Below, piece by piece: positions 15,014-23,467 of a DNA stretch of 64,000 nucleotides. A program made the position numbers and the translations under genes. Numbering within the stretch: position 1 is the stretch's first letter; the number at the start of each line of letters is the position of its first letter. The notes under the pieces were generated by a model, which saw nothing but the letters and a program-made list of their open reading frames with translations, was not told the DNA's origin and did not search any database. The stretch comes from Halalkaliarchaeum sp. AArc-CO (GTDB lineage Archaea; Halobacteriota; Halobacteria; Halobacteriales; Haloferacaceae). The DNA is taken from assembly GCF_024972735.1 (NCBI RefSeq), contig NZ_CP087723.1, positions 868,001 to 932,000 on the forward strand. Reading direction: 5' to 3'.

Positions 15014-16882
15014 ATGACCGCACCGAACCGAAACGCGCTGTGGGCGGCAGCGATCGTCGAGGAGCTGGTTGCCGCGGGGGTCGACACCGCCTGTGTCACG
15101 CCGGGAAGCCGATCCACGCCGCTGGCCGTCGCGTTCGCGAACCACGACGACGTTCACGTCTTCTCTCACCTCGACGAGCGCTCGTCGGCGTTTTTCGCTC
15201 TGGGCCGGGCGCGGCGTACCGGTCGGGTGACGCCGCTCGTGTGCACGTCGGGGACTGCGGCGGCGAACTACCATCCGGCGGTGCTCGAGGCGGATCGCGC
15301 CCGCGTGCCGTTGCTCGCGCTCACTGCCGACCGGCCGCCGGAACTGCGCGACTCCGGAGCGAACCAGACAGTCGACCAGGAGAAGCTCTACGGCAACGCG
15401 GCCCGGTACTACAAGGACCTCCCGGAACCGGAAGCCGCCCCGAGAAAGCTCAGATCGCTCCGTACGACTGTCGCCCGTGCCCTCTCGGCGGCGGAGGGGA
15501 CGCCTGCCGGACCGGTTCACCTGAACGTGCCGTTCGCGAAACCGCTTGAACCGACTCCGGTCGACGGCGACGTGCCCGCGGATCTGGAGCCCGTGGCCGC
15601 AGAAGGGCGACGAGCCTCCACGTCGACGGTCGAACCGTTTGTCGATCGAACCGCCGGGACGCCGGAACTCGACGAGCGATCGCTCCGGGCGGTGGCACAG
15701 AACCTCGAGGCGGAACGGGGGCTCATCGTCGCGGGGCCGGCCGATCCCCCTGGATTCGATCGGGAATCGATCGTCGCACTCTCGCACGCGACCGGCTATC
15801 CGATACTCGCAGATCCGCTCTCCGGACTTCGGTTCGGCGGCCACGTGAGGGTAGCGCCGGTGATTTCGGGGTACGACGGCTACCTGACCGCCGACTCGGA
15901 GGATGCACTGGCCAGCCCGGCCGACGAGTGGCCGGCGCCGGACGTCGTACTCCGACTCGGGGCGTCTCCGACGTCGAAATCGCTCCGGAAGTATCTCGCC
16001 CGGTCGGGAGCCGACCAGTTCGTCGTCGACCCCGCCGGTGGCTGGCGGGAGGCGGAGTTTTCCGCGACGGATCTCGTCGTCGCCGATCCGTCCCGTCTGT
16101 GCGCTCGACTCGCCGAGTTGCTCCAGGGCCGATCCGCCGGGAAAGAGGAGTGGCGTAGACGCTGGGAGACGGCGGACAGGATCCACTTCGAGACGGCCCA
16201 CCAGTGGATCGTTGACGGGGACGAACGGGACGGGACGGAGGGACAAGCCCTCTACGAGGGTTGGGTGCTGTCCGACGTCGTCGATCTCGCGCCCGACCCC
16301 GCGACGGTGTTCGTGTCCAACTCCATGCCGATCCGCGACGCCGACCGCTTTGCGGCCGCCGACTCGAGCGCCGTGACGATGCTCGGAAATCGTGGGGCGT
16401 CGGGCATCGACGGGATCGTCTCGACGGCGCTGGGGGCGGGCAGCGGAACGACCGACGATCTGGTCTGTGTGCTCGGTGATCTGGCCTTTTACCACGACAT
16501 GAACGGGCTGTTGGCGCTCGCGCGGTGCGAGGTCGAAGCGACGTTTGTACTCGTCAACAACGACGGCGGCGGGATCTTCCACAAGCTCCCCATCGAGCGG
16601 TTCGATCCGCCGTTCACCCGGCAGTTCAAAACCCCACACGGCCTCGATTTCGAGCCGAGCGAGGGGCTGTACGGCGTCTCGTTTGCCCGCGTCGACGCGA
16701 GACCCGAAAGCGACCTCGAGTCTCCTCGGGAGACGTTTCGGGAGTGCCTCTCGGCGGCGATCGCCGCCGAGGGATCACACGTCGTCGAACTTCGGACGGA
16801 CGCGAAAGCGGGTCATCGCGCGCGGGAGGCTCTCGAGGGGGCTGTACGCGAACGGGTCGTGAAAGAAACCCAGACCGGCTAG
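15014..16882 (+). CDS. menD: 2-succinyl-5-enolpyruvyl-6-hydroxy-3-cyclohexene-1-carboxylate synthase (MenD)
   Basis: 622 residues, ThDP enzyme of menaquinone biosynthesis that joins 2-oxoglutarate to isochorismate. N-terminal PYR domain: TPGSRSTPLAVAFA and the activating Glu in FSHLDERSSAFFALG. Central domain: VVDPAGGWREAEF. C-terminal PP domain: FVSNSMPIRDADRF, GDLAFYHDMNGLL and VNNDGGGIFHKLP (ThDP/Mg site). The start at 15014 gives MTAPNRNALW; the frame is open further upstream only because it runs antisense to grpE. It diverges from grpE with a 79-bp gap holding both promoters (CTTAAGAG at about 14960). No other men gene is nearby. Confidence 0.97.
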   Translation: MTAPNRNALWAAAIVEELVAAGVDTACVTPGSRSTPLAVAFANHDDVHVFSHLDERSSAFFALGRARRTGRVTPLVCTSGTAAANYHPAVLEADRARVPLLALTADRPPELRDSGANQTVDQEKLYGNAARYYKDLPEPEAAPRKLRSLRTTVARALSAAEGTPAGPVHLNVPFAKPLEPTPVDGDVPADLEPVAAEGRRASTSTVEPFVDRTAGTPELDERSLRAVAQNLEAERGLIVAGPADPPGFDRESIVALSHATGYPILADPLSGLRFGGHVRVAPVISGYDGYLTADSEDALASPADEWPAPDVVLRLGASPTSKSLRKYLARSGADQFVVDPAGGWREAEFSATDLVVADPSRLCARLAELLQGRSAGKEEWRRRWETADRIHFETAHQWIVDGDERDGTEGQALYEGWVLSDVVDLAPDPATVFVSNSMPIRDADRFAAADSSAVTMLGNRGASGIDGIVSTALGAGSGTTDDLVCVLGDLAFYHDMNGLLALARCEVEATFVLVNNDGGGIFHKLPIERFDPPFTRQFKTPHGLDFEPSEGLYGVSFARVDARPESDLESPRETFRECLSAAIAAEGSHVVELRTDAKAGHRAREALEGAVRERVVKETQTG

Positions 16883-16925
16883 CTCGGCCCTCGTACGGAG
16901 TCGCCGACACCACTCTTCACGAACG

Positions 16926-17435
16926 TCACTCTTCACGAAGCCGTTCGTACGCGCGATTGACGCGCTTGAACTCCTCCCGGCTGCCGGAGTCGGTGTCGGG
17001 GTGAGATTCCTTTACTCGACGCCGATAGGCACGCCGTATCGCGTCGGCCGACGCGTCCGGTTCGATCTCGAGCGTCTGGAATGCCTCGCGTTTCGAGAAA
17101 CGGTTCCCCCTCTGCGTCCCCGATCCCGCCCCCGTTCCGTTCGACTGGTAGGCGCGCCTCCGGTTGCGTTCTGCACGTCGATCTCGTTCGCCCCGTTGCC
17201 CGCGGGTCTCCTCCGGGCCTTCGGGTCCGAAACGCACACCTCCGACTGTTGACGCCCGAGCCTGATCGAAGGAGAGACGACCCGTTGCGTGTTGCCACAT
17301 CACGTACGTCGCGCCCCCGAACGGCACCGACAGAAGGAAAAAGAACGGGGAAACGACGACGGCGACCACGAGCATGAACGCAGTCATCCCACCCATGACT
17401 GCTGCGAGTCCGACGACGATCGCCTCTCGGTGCAC
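16926..17435 (-). CDS. Membrane protein with C-terminal J domain
   Basis: 169 residues from a GTG at 17435 (start inferred: the frame continues upstream, but that part overlaps the divergent zinc-finger gene at 17545 and lacks family-like sequence). Two hydrophobic helices near the N-terminus (AIVVGLAAVMGGMTAFMLVV and FFFLLSVPFGGATYVMW), a basic Arg-rich linker, and a C-terminal J domain (EAFQTLEIEPDASADAIRRA, then the HPD tripeptide in KESHPDTDSGSREEFKRVN). It probably recruits an Hsp70 to the membrane; the client is unknown. Confidence 0.85.
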   Translation of the reverse strand: MHREAIVVGLAAVMGGMTAFMLVVAVVVSPFFFLLSVPFGGATYVMWQHATGRLSFDQARASTVGGVRFGPEGPEETRGQRGERDRRAERNRRRAYQSNGTGAGSGTQRGNRFSKREAFQTLEIEPDASADAIRRAYRRRVKESHPDTDSGSREEFKRVNRAYERLREE

Positions 17436-17544
17436 AGGGTTCGTTGGGGGCGGACGCCCGTAAGGTTCTCGGGCGGATTTCGGCGAGGCGAACTGTTGGC
17501 ACCCGACCCGAACGTATACGATTCCCGCCGACGTACGCCGATAC

Positions 17545-17688
17545 ATGAGCGTCAGCGGCGTCTGTCAGATCTGTGAATCCCGTCCCGGGCGTCACACCTG
17601 CCGGCTCTGCGGGCAATTCGTCTGTGAAGAACACTTCCGGACGATGGAGGCGATCTGTACTGACTGCGCTGCGGGCGCGACCCAGTGA
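17545..17688 (+). CDS. Small zinc-finger protein (47 aa, HIT/B-box-like)
   Basis: ATG 17545 to TGA 17686-17688. The peptide has CQIC, CRLC, CEEHF and CTDC arranged as two knuckles (C-x2-C, x8, C-x2-C, x4, C-x2-H, x8, C-x2-C), like HIT-type or B-box zinc fingers that mediate protein contacts. Small zinc-finger proteins of this kind are abundant in haloarchaea. It is divergent from the J-domain gene and convergent with pyrF, 7 bp away. Confidence 0.8.
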   Translation: MSVSGVCQICESRPGRHTCRLCGQFVCEEHFRTMEAICTDCAAGATQ

Positions 17689-17695
17689 AGTCGGG

Positions 17696-18541
17696 CTACC
17701 GGTACCGGTTCAGTTCTTTTTTGAGCCGTTTCGCGGCGTCGCCGGCCGCGTTCACGTACCGGTCGAGTTCGGCATCGGTGACGTCCGCTCCCGTCGCGCC
17801 GACGGCGTCCTCGCCGGCGAAGATGATCCCGCGCGAGGAATTCACCAGGCCGACGTCCACCCCATCGCGATCGATTAGCCCGTGTTCGACTGCAGCCTCC
17901 GCGTCCCCTCCCTGGGCGCCGATTCCCGGAACCAGAAACGGCAGGTCCGGGACCTCGTTCCGGAGCGTCTCCAGTTCCTCGGGGGCGGTCGCGCCGACGA
18001 CGAGTCCGACGTTGTCGCCCTCGTTCCAGAGATCAGCGAGAGCGGCGACCCGGCGATACACCGGCTCCCCGGTTTCGAGTTCGAGATCCTGGAGATCCGC
18101 GCCGCCGGGATTGGAGGTCCGACACAGCACGAACACCCCACTGTCGTGGCGGTCCAGGAACGGCTGCAACGAGTCCCGACCGAGATACGGGTTGACGGTT
18201 ATCGCGTCGACCCACTCCAGCACCTCGGCGTATTGGCGCGTCGTGTTTCCGATGTCCGCCCGTTTCGCGTCCAGGAGCACCGGAACCCCCTTTCCGTGGG
18301 CGTACGCGACCGTCTCCTCGAGCGCCCGCCAGCCGTCCGGGCCCTCGTAAAAGGCGGCGTTCGGCTTGTAGCAGGCGGCGTGTTCGTGGGTCGCATCGAC
18401 GATCCGTCGGTTGAACGCGAACCGCGGGAGGTCTCGATCGGCGACTGCTCCCGGAAGCCTGTGCGGATCCGGATCCAGCCCCACCGACACGACGCTGTCG
18501 ATCATCCGGATGCGATCCCGGAGATCCTCGAAGAAGTTCAT
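17696..18541 (-). CDS. pyrF: Orotidine 5'-phosphate decarboxylase
   Basis: 281 residues, the longer archaeal/mycobacterial-type (type 2) PyrF. Catalytic Lys93 and Asp residues lie in VPVLLDAKRADIGNTTRQYA. The substrate phosphate loop region VVGATAPEELETLRNEV and FLVPGIGAQGGDAEAAVEHG are in place. It decarboxylates OMP to UMP in the cytoplasm. Start at 18541 (MNFFEDLRDRIRM), which matches the family N-terminus; the open frame extends another 45 codons upstream without family sequence. Confidence 0.97.
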   Translation of the reverse strand: MNFFEDLRDRIRMIDSVVSVGLDPDPHRLPGAVADRDLPRFAFNRRIVDATHEHAACYKPNAAFYEGPDGWRALEETVAYAHGKGVPVLLDAKRADIGNTTRQYAEVLEWVDAITVNPYLGRDSLQPFLDRHDSGVFVLCRTSNPGGADLQDLELETGEPVYRRVAALADLWNEGDNVGLVVGATAPEELETLRNEVPDLPFLVPGIGAQGGDAEAAVEHGLIDRDGVDVGLVNSSRGIIFAGEDAVGATGADVTDAELDRYVNAAGDAAKRLKKELNRYR

Positions 18542-18663
18542 ACGGTCTCCTCGACAGCGATCCCTAAATAGGCCCGCGATTCGACGGGGCACTGCCGCCC
18601 GGTTCTCCCTCTGTGAGAGTCCCCCACAAAGTTGAAGTAGCGGTGTGGTATATCGTAACATGT

Positions 18664-18849
18664 ATGGCCTCTGCACCGAGTGCCGACGACGAGCTGTTCG
18701 ACGAATTCCTTTCGGACCGCGGCCACGAAATGGCGGAGACGCGATGGGAATATTCGTATAACAAAAAGCAGTGCCCGGAGTGCGGCGGTCTCAACGACGA
18801 ATCGTCGACGGAGTGCTCGGTATGCGGCTGGCATCCGGGTGCGGCCTGA
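18664..18849 (+). CDS. HVO_0416-family zinc finger protein
   Basis: 61 residues. Acidic N-terminal helix (DDELFDEFLSDRGHEM), an aromatic W-E-Y segment, then a zinc ribbon CPECGGLNDESSTECSVCGW (two C-x2-C knuckles). This matches the haloarchaeal HVO_0416 zinc-finger family, as I recognise it. Start at 18664 (MASAPSADDEL); in-frame sequence upstream is not conserved-looking. Role unknown; proteins of this class are thought to act through protein or nucleic-acid binding. Confidence 0.85.
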   Translation: MASAPSADDELFDEFLSDRGHEMAETRWEYSYNKKQCPECGGLNDESSTECSVCGWHPGAA

Positions 18850-19166
18850 CAGGACGAACGGACGCGATCGTTTTCGACGCGACTGATTTTTTCGGCTACT
18901 GTCCCCGACAGTGTCGGCTCGGTATCCAAAATTGCTGCCGCCCCCGGCAAACTTAAGTTGTCCCCGCTATCAGTACCTCGTGACGCTTCGCTTGGAGGGC
19001 CGAAGCGTCAGCGGGGACCATTCAGGGCGGCGCGTGCCCGCGTCGACCGTTTTCCGGTCACGCGGGTTCGTTTCTATCCCCTTTTGAATTCGTCTCGCCG
19101 GTTACCCACTGCTCCGTGTTCGGACTTCCTTCGTGGCGCCGACGAGCAGCGCTCGGCAATGGAGAG
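18850..19166. other. Gene-less stretch between zinc-finger gene and tRNA-Leu
   Basis: No protein frame supported. It holds strong nested inverted repeats at 18960-19018 and 19037-19066, listed as a possible structured RNA. Confidence 0.6.
18960..19086 (+). ncRNA. Candidate structured RNA (two strong stem-loops)
   Basis: Outer stem GTCCCCGCT (18960-18968) with AGCGGGGAC (19010-19018), inner stem GACGCTTCG (18982-18990) with CGAAGCGTC (19001-19009), giving a coaxial hairpin with a one-sided 13-nt bulge. A second hairpin pairs CCCGCGT-C-GACCG (19037-19049) with CGGTC-ACGCGGG (19055-19066), followed by T-rich sequence to 19086 that could terminate transcription. CTTAAGTTG (18952-18960) could be a TATA box, placing a start near 18980. 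Strand is a guess. No known RNA family recognised. Confidence 0.35.
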
Positions 19167-19251
19167 TGCGGGGGAAGGGATTCGAACCCTCGAACTCCTT
19201 CGAGAGCGGATCTTAAGTCCGCCGCCTTTGGCCAGGCTCGGCCACCCCCGC
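19167..19251 (-). tRNA. tRNA-Leu (anticodon UAA)
   Basis: 85 nt on the reverse strand. Acceptor stem GCGGGGG (19251-19245) pairs with CCCCCGC (19174-19168), discriminator A at 19167. D arm GGCCGAGCCTGGCC, anticodon loop CTTAAGA within GCGGACTTAAGATCCGC, a long variable arm (TCTCGAAGGAGTTCGAG region) as in class II tRNAs, and the T arm GGGTTCGAATCCC. CCA is not encoded. No intron. Confidence 0.97.
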
Positions 19252-19328
19252 CCGTCCGACGGTTCGTCCTCGACTGAAAAGGGCCTTCCGGATCGGGTGG
19301 CCGAATCATCCTACCCGACTGTTCCGAC

Positions 19329-19571
19329 GAGAGCGGTTCGAACGGCCGAAGAAATGAGAGCGGTTCGAACGGCCGAAGAAATGAGAGCGGTTCGAACGGC
19401 CGAAGAAATGAGAGCGGTTCGAACGGCCGAAGAAATGAGAGCGGTTCGAACGGCCGAAGAAATGAGAGCGGTTCGAACGGCCGAAGAAATGAGAGCGGTT
19501 CGAACGGCCGAAGAAATGAGAGCGGTTCGAACGGCCGAAGAAATGAGAGCGGTTCGAACGGCCGAAGAATT
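19329..19571. repeat. 27-bp minisatellite, nine near-perfect tandem copies
   Basis: The unit GAGAGCGGTTCGAACGGCCG followed by AAGAAAT repeats nine times with no spacer; only the final copy ends differently (AATT). Each unit holds two 6-bp palindromes, TTCGAA and CGGCCG. It ends 51 nt before the dpp promoter TATA region. Near identity of copies implies recent expansion or active homogenisation. Confidence 0.97.
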
Positions 19572-19623
19572 GACACGGAAACGGGTTGATCTTCCGAAAC
19601 CTGTAATCGATAGATTACACGAA

Positions 19624-19639
19624 ACGAAATACTTATATA
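19624..19639 (+). promoter_or_regulatory. Promoter of the peptide ABC transporter operon
   Basis: A purine-rich BRE-like ACGAAA (19624-19629) precedes TTATATA (19633-19639). Transcription would start near 19663, leaving a leader of about 20 nt before ATG 19682. The minisatellite lies directly upstream. Confidence 0.6.
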
Positions 19640-19681
19640 GGTAAACTTGGAATAGCTGCTTGGTACCGCATACCATCAACC

Positions 19682-21334
19682 ATGAGTGATAAATTGTCCC
19701 ATATCAAGGACCTGTCCCGGCGCGACGTAATGAAGTACGTCGGCGCGGGCGGGGCAGTCGGCTTGGCCGGCTGTCTCGGCGACGAACCGGCTGACGACAA
19801 CGGGGAAGACCCCGGCGAGAACGGCAACGGAACGGAACCGGGTGAGGAGCTTCCGGACCAGGAGCTGTATTTCGCACAGGTCAAAGGCCCTCTCGACCTC
19901 GATCCGATCGTCGCGAACGACGTTCCATCCGTCCAGATCATCGGGCAGCTATATGACGGGTTATACGAGTACGATCTCGGCGTGGGGATCGATCCGAAAA
20001 TCGCGAGCGATCAACCCACGGTCGAACGCGACGGAACTCGATTTATCGTTCCGATCCGCGACGACGCGGAGTTCCAGAACGGCGATCCGGTGACTGCCGA
20101 AGACGTCATCCACACGGTCCGGGCTCCCTACGAGGAGGAGACCGAAAACGCCGCGGAAGTCGATATGGTGGAAAGCGCGGAAGTCATCGACGAAACCACC
20201 GTCCAGTTCGACCTGGAGTTCCCGTATGGTGCCTTCGAAACGACGCTGGTGCGATACGTCGTAAACGAGAGTGTACGGACAGAGGATCGCGAGGCCTACA
20301 ACGTCGACCCCGTCGGCTCCGGACCGTTCCAGCTTGTCGACTGGGACCAGGAAGACTTCGCCACGGTCGAGCGCTGGGACGACTACTGGGACGGTGACCG
20401 GATCGGCTACCCAAATCTCGCACGTATCGAGTTCGATCCCATCGAGGAGCAGACGACCCGCGTCACCAGTCTCCAGACGGGCGACAACGACATCATCGAG
20501 ACGATCCCGCCGCAGTTGTACGAAACCGTTCGCGGCATCGAAGACGCCACGATCGACGAGGAGCCGGGGGTCGGATACTTCTACCTCGCGTTCAACTGTG
20601 GTGAAGGCCCGACTGCGGATCCGGTCGTCCGCGAGGCGGTCGACTACGTGTTCTCGATGGATCAGGCGATCGAGAACTTCGTCGAACCGGCCGGGGTTCG
20701 CCAGGTGAGTCCGTATCCGCTGTCGATTTCCGAGGAGTGGGACTTCCCGATCGACGAGTGGGGAGACATCGAACACGACCGGGACCTCGATGCGGCAGAG
20801 GACCTGTTCGAGCAAGCCGGCGTCGACTGGGATTACGACTGGCGGATCATCGTCCCGCCGGACGACATGCGCGAACAGATCGGCGTCTCGATCGGCGACG
20901 GCCTGCAGAACGTCGGTTTCGACAACGTCGAAGTGCAGCGTCTCGACTGGGGGACGTTCACCGAGGCGTACCAGAGCGGCGACGAGGACGACTTCAACAT
21001 GTACACCCTCGGCTGGTCCGGCAGTCCGGACCCCGACGCGTTCGCGTACCATTTGCTGTCCCAGGAAGTCGAAGGTGTCACCAACGGAACGTTCCACGAC
21101 TACGACGAGGCCTCCGACAAGATCACAGAGGCCCGGCGGTCGGCCGACCGCGAGGAACGCCGCCAGCTGTACATCGAGGCGACGACCGAACTCCTCGAGG
21201 AACGCGTCCACCTACCGGCGTACAACCTGCAAAACTCCTACGGCATCAGCGGACGCGTCGACGACTATCACGCGCACCCGATCTCCAGCGTCACCCGGGT
21301 GTTCAGCGAGCACAACAACGTCTCGGTCGAGTGA
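19682..21334 (+). CDS. Peptide/oligosaccharide ABC transporter substrate-binding lipoprotein (SBP family 5)
   Basis: 550 residues. A Tat signal with lipobox (RR at 13-14 in SRRDVMKYVGAGGAVGLAG, then Cys31) marks it as a lipid-anchored extracellular protein, followed by an acidic flexible linker. The body has the family-5 layout: FAQVKGPLDLDPIVANDVPS, YDGLYEYD, FRNGD-like FQNGDPVTAEDV, and DPVGSGPFQLVDWDQ. Substrates of the family are di/oligopeptides, but haloarchaeal members also take sugars, so specificity is open. First gene of a five-gene operon (19682-25997). Confidence 0.93.
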   Translation: MSDKLSHIKDLSRRDVMKYVGAGGAVGLAGCLGDEPADDNGEDPGENGNGTEPGEELPDQELYFAQVKGPLDLDPIVANDVPSVQIIGQLYDGLYEYDLGVGIDPKIASDQPTVERDGTRFIVPIRDDAEFQNGDPVTAEDVIHTVRAPYEEETENAAEVDMVESAEVIDETTVQFDLEFPYGAFETTLVRYVVNESVRTEDREAYNVDPVGSGPFQLVDWDQEDFATVERWDDYWDGDRIGYPNLARIEFDPIEEQTTRVTSLQTGDNDIIETIPPQLYETVRGIEDATIDEEPGVGYFYLAFNCGEGPTADPVVREAVDYVFSMDQAIENFVEPAGVRQVSPYPLSISEEWDFPIDEWGDIEHDRDLDAAEDLFEQAGVDWDYDWRIIVPPDDMREQIGVSIGDGLQNVGFDNVEVQRLDWGTFTEAYQSGDEDDFNMYTLGWSGSPDPDAFAYHLLSQEVEGVTNGTFHDYDEASDKITEARRSADREERRQLYIEATTELLEERVHLPAYNLQNSYGISGRVDDYHAHPISSVTRVFSEHNNVSVE

Positions 21335-21442
21335 TGTAACGGCCGGGGCTTCCCGAAGAGTATTTAGCCTTGCGTTTGCGAGGTTTTCCAAGTTGCGACT
21401 GCGAGTACGAGCCATGACCTCAGTTCACACCGGTGATCTTCC

Positions 21443-22438
21443 GTGAGCCTGCTGCGTTACACGATCTGGCGGTTCGCGCAGGCGGTCCCTGTGTTGATCG
21501 GAATCATCACGATAACGTTCTTCCTGGCGAACCAGATTCCGGGTGATCCGATCTCGATCATGCTTGGGCCGTCACCCGCCCAGGAACGCGTCGAGCTCAT
21601 CCAGGCCAAATACGGGCTGGATCGGCCGCTCCACGAACGCTATCTCACGTACCTTCAGGGCGTGATGATGGGCGATCTGGGATACAGTCTCTACTACGAT
21701 CGTCCGGTCCTCGAGATGATCATGCTTCGCCTGCCCGTGACGCTGTACCTCACGATCTCGGCGTTCGCGTTCGCGATCGCCACGGCGATCCCGCTGGGGG
21801 TCATCTCGGCGAAGCGGCGGAACAAGCCCACCGATCACGTCGCTCGGATCGTCTCGCTGATCGGCGTGTCGACGCCGTCGTTCTGGATCGGCCTGATGTT
21901 GATCATCGTCTTCGCGTTCCACCTCGGGTGGTTCCCGGCACGCGGCCTCCCATTGCCGTGGGAGGCGCCCGGGGACGTGAGGGGAGCCGAGACGCAGATC
22001 GACGTGATCACGACGTCGCTGTATCACCTGATCATGCCGATGATCGCGCTGGGGACGCTCCAGATGGCCCAGATCACGCGCATCGAGCGGTCGTCGATGG
22101 TCGAATCGCTGCAGGGCGAGTACGTCAAACTCGCCCGGGCCTACGGCGTCTCCGAGACGACGATCGTCCGGAAACACGCGTTCCAGGTCGCACAGCTTCC
22201 CGTGATCACGATCGTCGGGCTCGGCCTCTCGACGGCGCTCGGTGGCTCGGTGCTGATCGAGACCGTCTTCGAGATCCAGGGGATGGGCCGGCTGATCATT
22301 ACGGCGATCAACAACCTGGATTACGAGCTCATCATGGGCACGACGTTCATGTTCGGGTTCGCGTTCGTGATCGGCGTCATCATCACTGACATCGCGTACG
22401 CGTACATCGACCCGCGGGTTACCTACGGTGACGAATAA
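21443..22438 (+). CDS. ABC transporter permease (DppB/OppB type)
   Basis: 331 residues, six predicted membrane helices. Family N-terminus LLRYTIWRFAQAVPVLIGII, then GLDRPLHERYLTYLQGVMMG and DLGYSL. The cytoplasmic coupling loop is EYVKLARAYGVSETTIVRKH (EAA motif), followed by GGSVLIETVFEIQGMGRLI. Forms the membrane channel with the next gene. A gene gap of about 108 nt after the binding protein contains no other frame. The stop falls in a 17-bp triplicated junction with the next gene. Confidence 0.95.
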   Translation: MSLLRYTIWRFAQAVPVLIGIITITFFLANQIPGDPISIMLGPSPAQERVELIQAKYGLDRPLHERYLTYLQGVMMGDLGYSLYYDRPVLEMIMLRLPVTLYLTISAFAFAIATAIPLGVISAKRRNKPTDHVARIVSLIGVSTPSFWIGLMLIIVFAFHLGWFPARGLPLPWEAPGDVRGAETQIDVITTSLYHLIMPMIALGTLQMAQITRIERSSMVESLQGEYVKLARAYGVSETTIVRKHAFQVAQLPVITIVGLGLSTALGGSVLIETVFEIQGMGRLIITAINNLDYELIMGTTFMFGFAFVIGVIITDIAYAYIDPRVTYGDE

Positions 22439-22477
22439 TGGAGGGGGACGAATAATGGAGGGTGACGACTGATGGCA
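22427..22477 (+). repeat. 17-bp triplicated junction between the two permease genes
   Basis: Three consecutive copies: GGTGACGAATAATGGAG (22427-22443), GGGGACGAATAATGGAG (22444-22460) and GGTGACGACTGATGGCA (22461-22477). The first contains the upstream stop codon, the second supplies a GGAGG ribosome-binding site, and the third holds the downstream ATG (22472). Confidence 0.85.
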
Positions 22478-23458
22478 ACTGGAACCGAATCTCAAACCGA
22501 CGAGTTCTCCCCCGGGGAGGACTCCGAGGGCGGCGTCGGCGAAGTCGAAGCTCGCGTCGGCCTCAAATACACGCTCAAACAGGTCAAACGCGACACGACC
22601 GCCCGAATCGGCATCTTCGTGGTCGGCTTCGTCACGATCGTTGCGCTCTACGCTTCGATCGACTACTTCGTCTTCGATTACGCGATCGCCGATTCCGTCT
22701 GGTACCACCCCGCCCGCGACCCCGACGAGGTAAACCGACTGTTGCCGCCGCTCGGTATGGAAAACCAGTTCGGCGAGGGGGTGCTCGAACATCCGATGGG
22801 AACCGACCACCGGGGGCGGGACATCCTCATTCGGCTCATCTACGGCACCCGGATTGCGATCACGGTCGGCTTCATGGCCACCGCGATCGGGCTGGTCGGC
22901 GGGACGCTCATCGGGGCGGTGTCGGGCTACTACGGCGGCTGGGTCGACGACATCCTCCAGCGGGTCACGGAGACGATCTACGCCATCCCGTTCCTGGTGC
23001 TCGTGATCGCGTTCATGGTCGCGTTCGGCCGCAACCTGACGTTCGCGATGGTCGGCGTCGGGATCACCGCGATCCCGATCTTCAACCGGCTCATTCGGTC
23101 GCGGGTCGTCTCGATCCGCGAGGAGGACTACATCGAGGCCGCGAGAGCGGCGGGGGTAAAGGATCGCAACATCATCCTCAGACACATCATTCCCAACAGC
23201 TTCGCGCCGGTGCTGGTGCAAGCGACGCTCCAGATCGGGGTGAGTATCTTGATCGTCGCCGGCCTGTCGTTCCTCGGGTTCGGCGCGCAGCCGCCGACCC
23301 CGTCGTGGGGACAGATGCTCTCGGAGTCGCGCCACTACATGCTGCCGGCGCCCACGTTCAGTCTCTGGCCGGGGCTGGCGATTCTGATCACGGTGATCGG
23401 ATTCAACATCCTCGGCGACGGTCTGCAGGACGCGCTGGATCCACGAATCAACAACTGA
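22472..23458 (+). CDS. ABC transporter permease (DppC/OppC type)
   Basis: 328 residues, about six helices. A cytoplasmic acidic N-terminus (residues 1-30) is longer than in bacterial DppC. Family features: HPMGTDHRGRDILIRLIYGT (about 108-127), GGTLIGAVSGYYGGWVDDIL, and the EAA loop DYIEAARAAGVKDRNIILRH. Ends NILGDGLQDALDPRINN, the usual C-terminus. A ribosome-binding site GGAGGG lies 9-10 nt upstream of ATG 22472. Confidence 0.95.
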   Translation: MATGTESQTDEFSPGEDSEGGVGEVEARVGLKYTLKQVKRDTTARIGIFVVGFVTIVALYASIDYFVFDYAIADSVWYHPARDPDEVNRLLPPLGMENQFGEGVLEHPMGTDHRGRDILIRLIYGTRIAITVGFMATAIGLVGGTLIGAVSGYYGGWVDDILQRVTETIYAIPFLVLVIAFMVAFGRNLTFAMVGVGITAIPIFNRLIRSRVVSIREEDYIEAARAAGVKDRNIILRHIIPNSFAPVLVQATLQIGVSILIVAGLSFLGFGAQPPTPSWGQMLSESRHYMLPAPTFSLWPGLAILITVIGFNILGDGLQDALDPRINN

Positions 23459-23467
23459 GATCGATAT

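Larger units (their letters stand above)
19252..19681. other. Gene-less stretch with minisatellite and dpp promoter
   Basis: Contains nine 27-bp repeats (19329-19571) and an A/T-rich promoter just before the substrate-binding protein gene. Frames are open through the repeats on both strands only because 27 is a multiple of three and the unit has no stop. Confidence 0.6.

Noticed and set aside
13723-15549. Forward 608-codon frame across grpE
   Set aside because: Antisense shadow of grpE and the zinc-ribbon gene; Arg/Leu-rich composition and no domain, whereas the reverse strand has clear families.
19167-19251. tRNA-Leu as an integration (att) site
   Set aside because: I found no duplicated tRNA 3' end and no integrase in the window.
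19329-19571. CRISPR array
   Set aside because: The 27-bp units follow each other without spacers, and no cas gene is nearby; this is a minisatellite.
18958-19644. Forward protein of 228 codons with a RAVRTAEEM repeat, and its reverse-strand counterparts
   Set aside because: The frames exist because a 27-bp repeat without stops keeps several frames open on both strands, and they run across a tRNA gene.
21572-23335. Reverse 587-codon frame opposite the permease genes
   Set aside because: High-GC antisense shadow; the forward strand carries complete ABC permeases.
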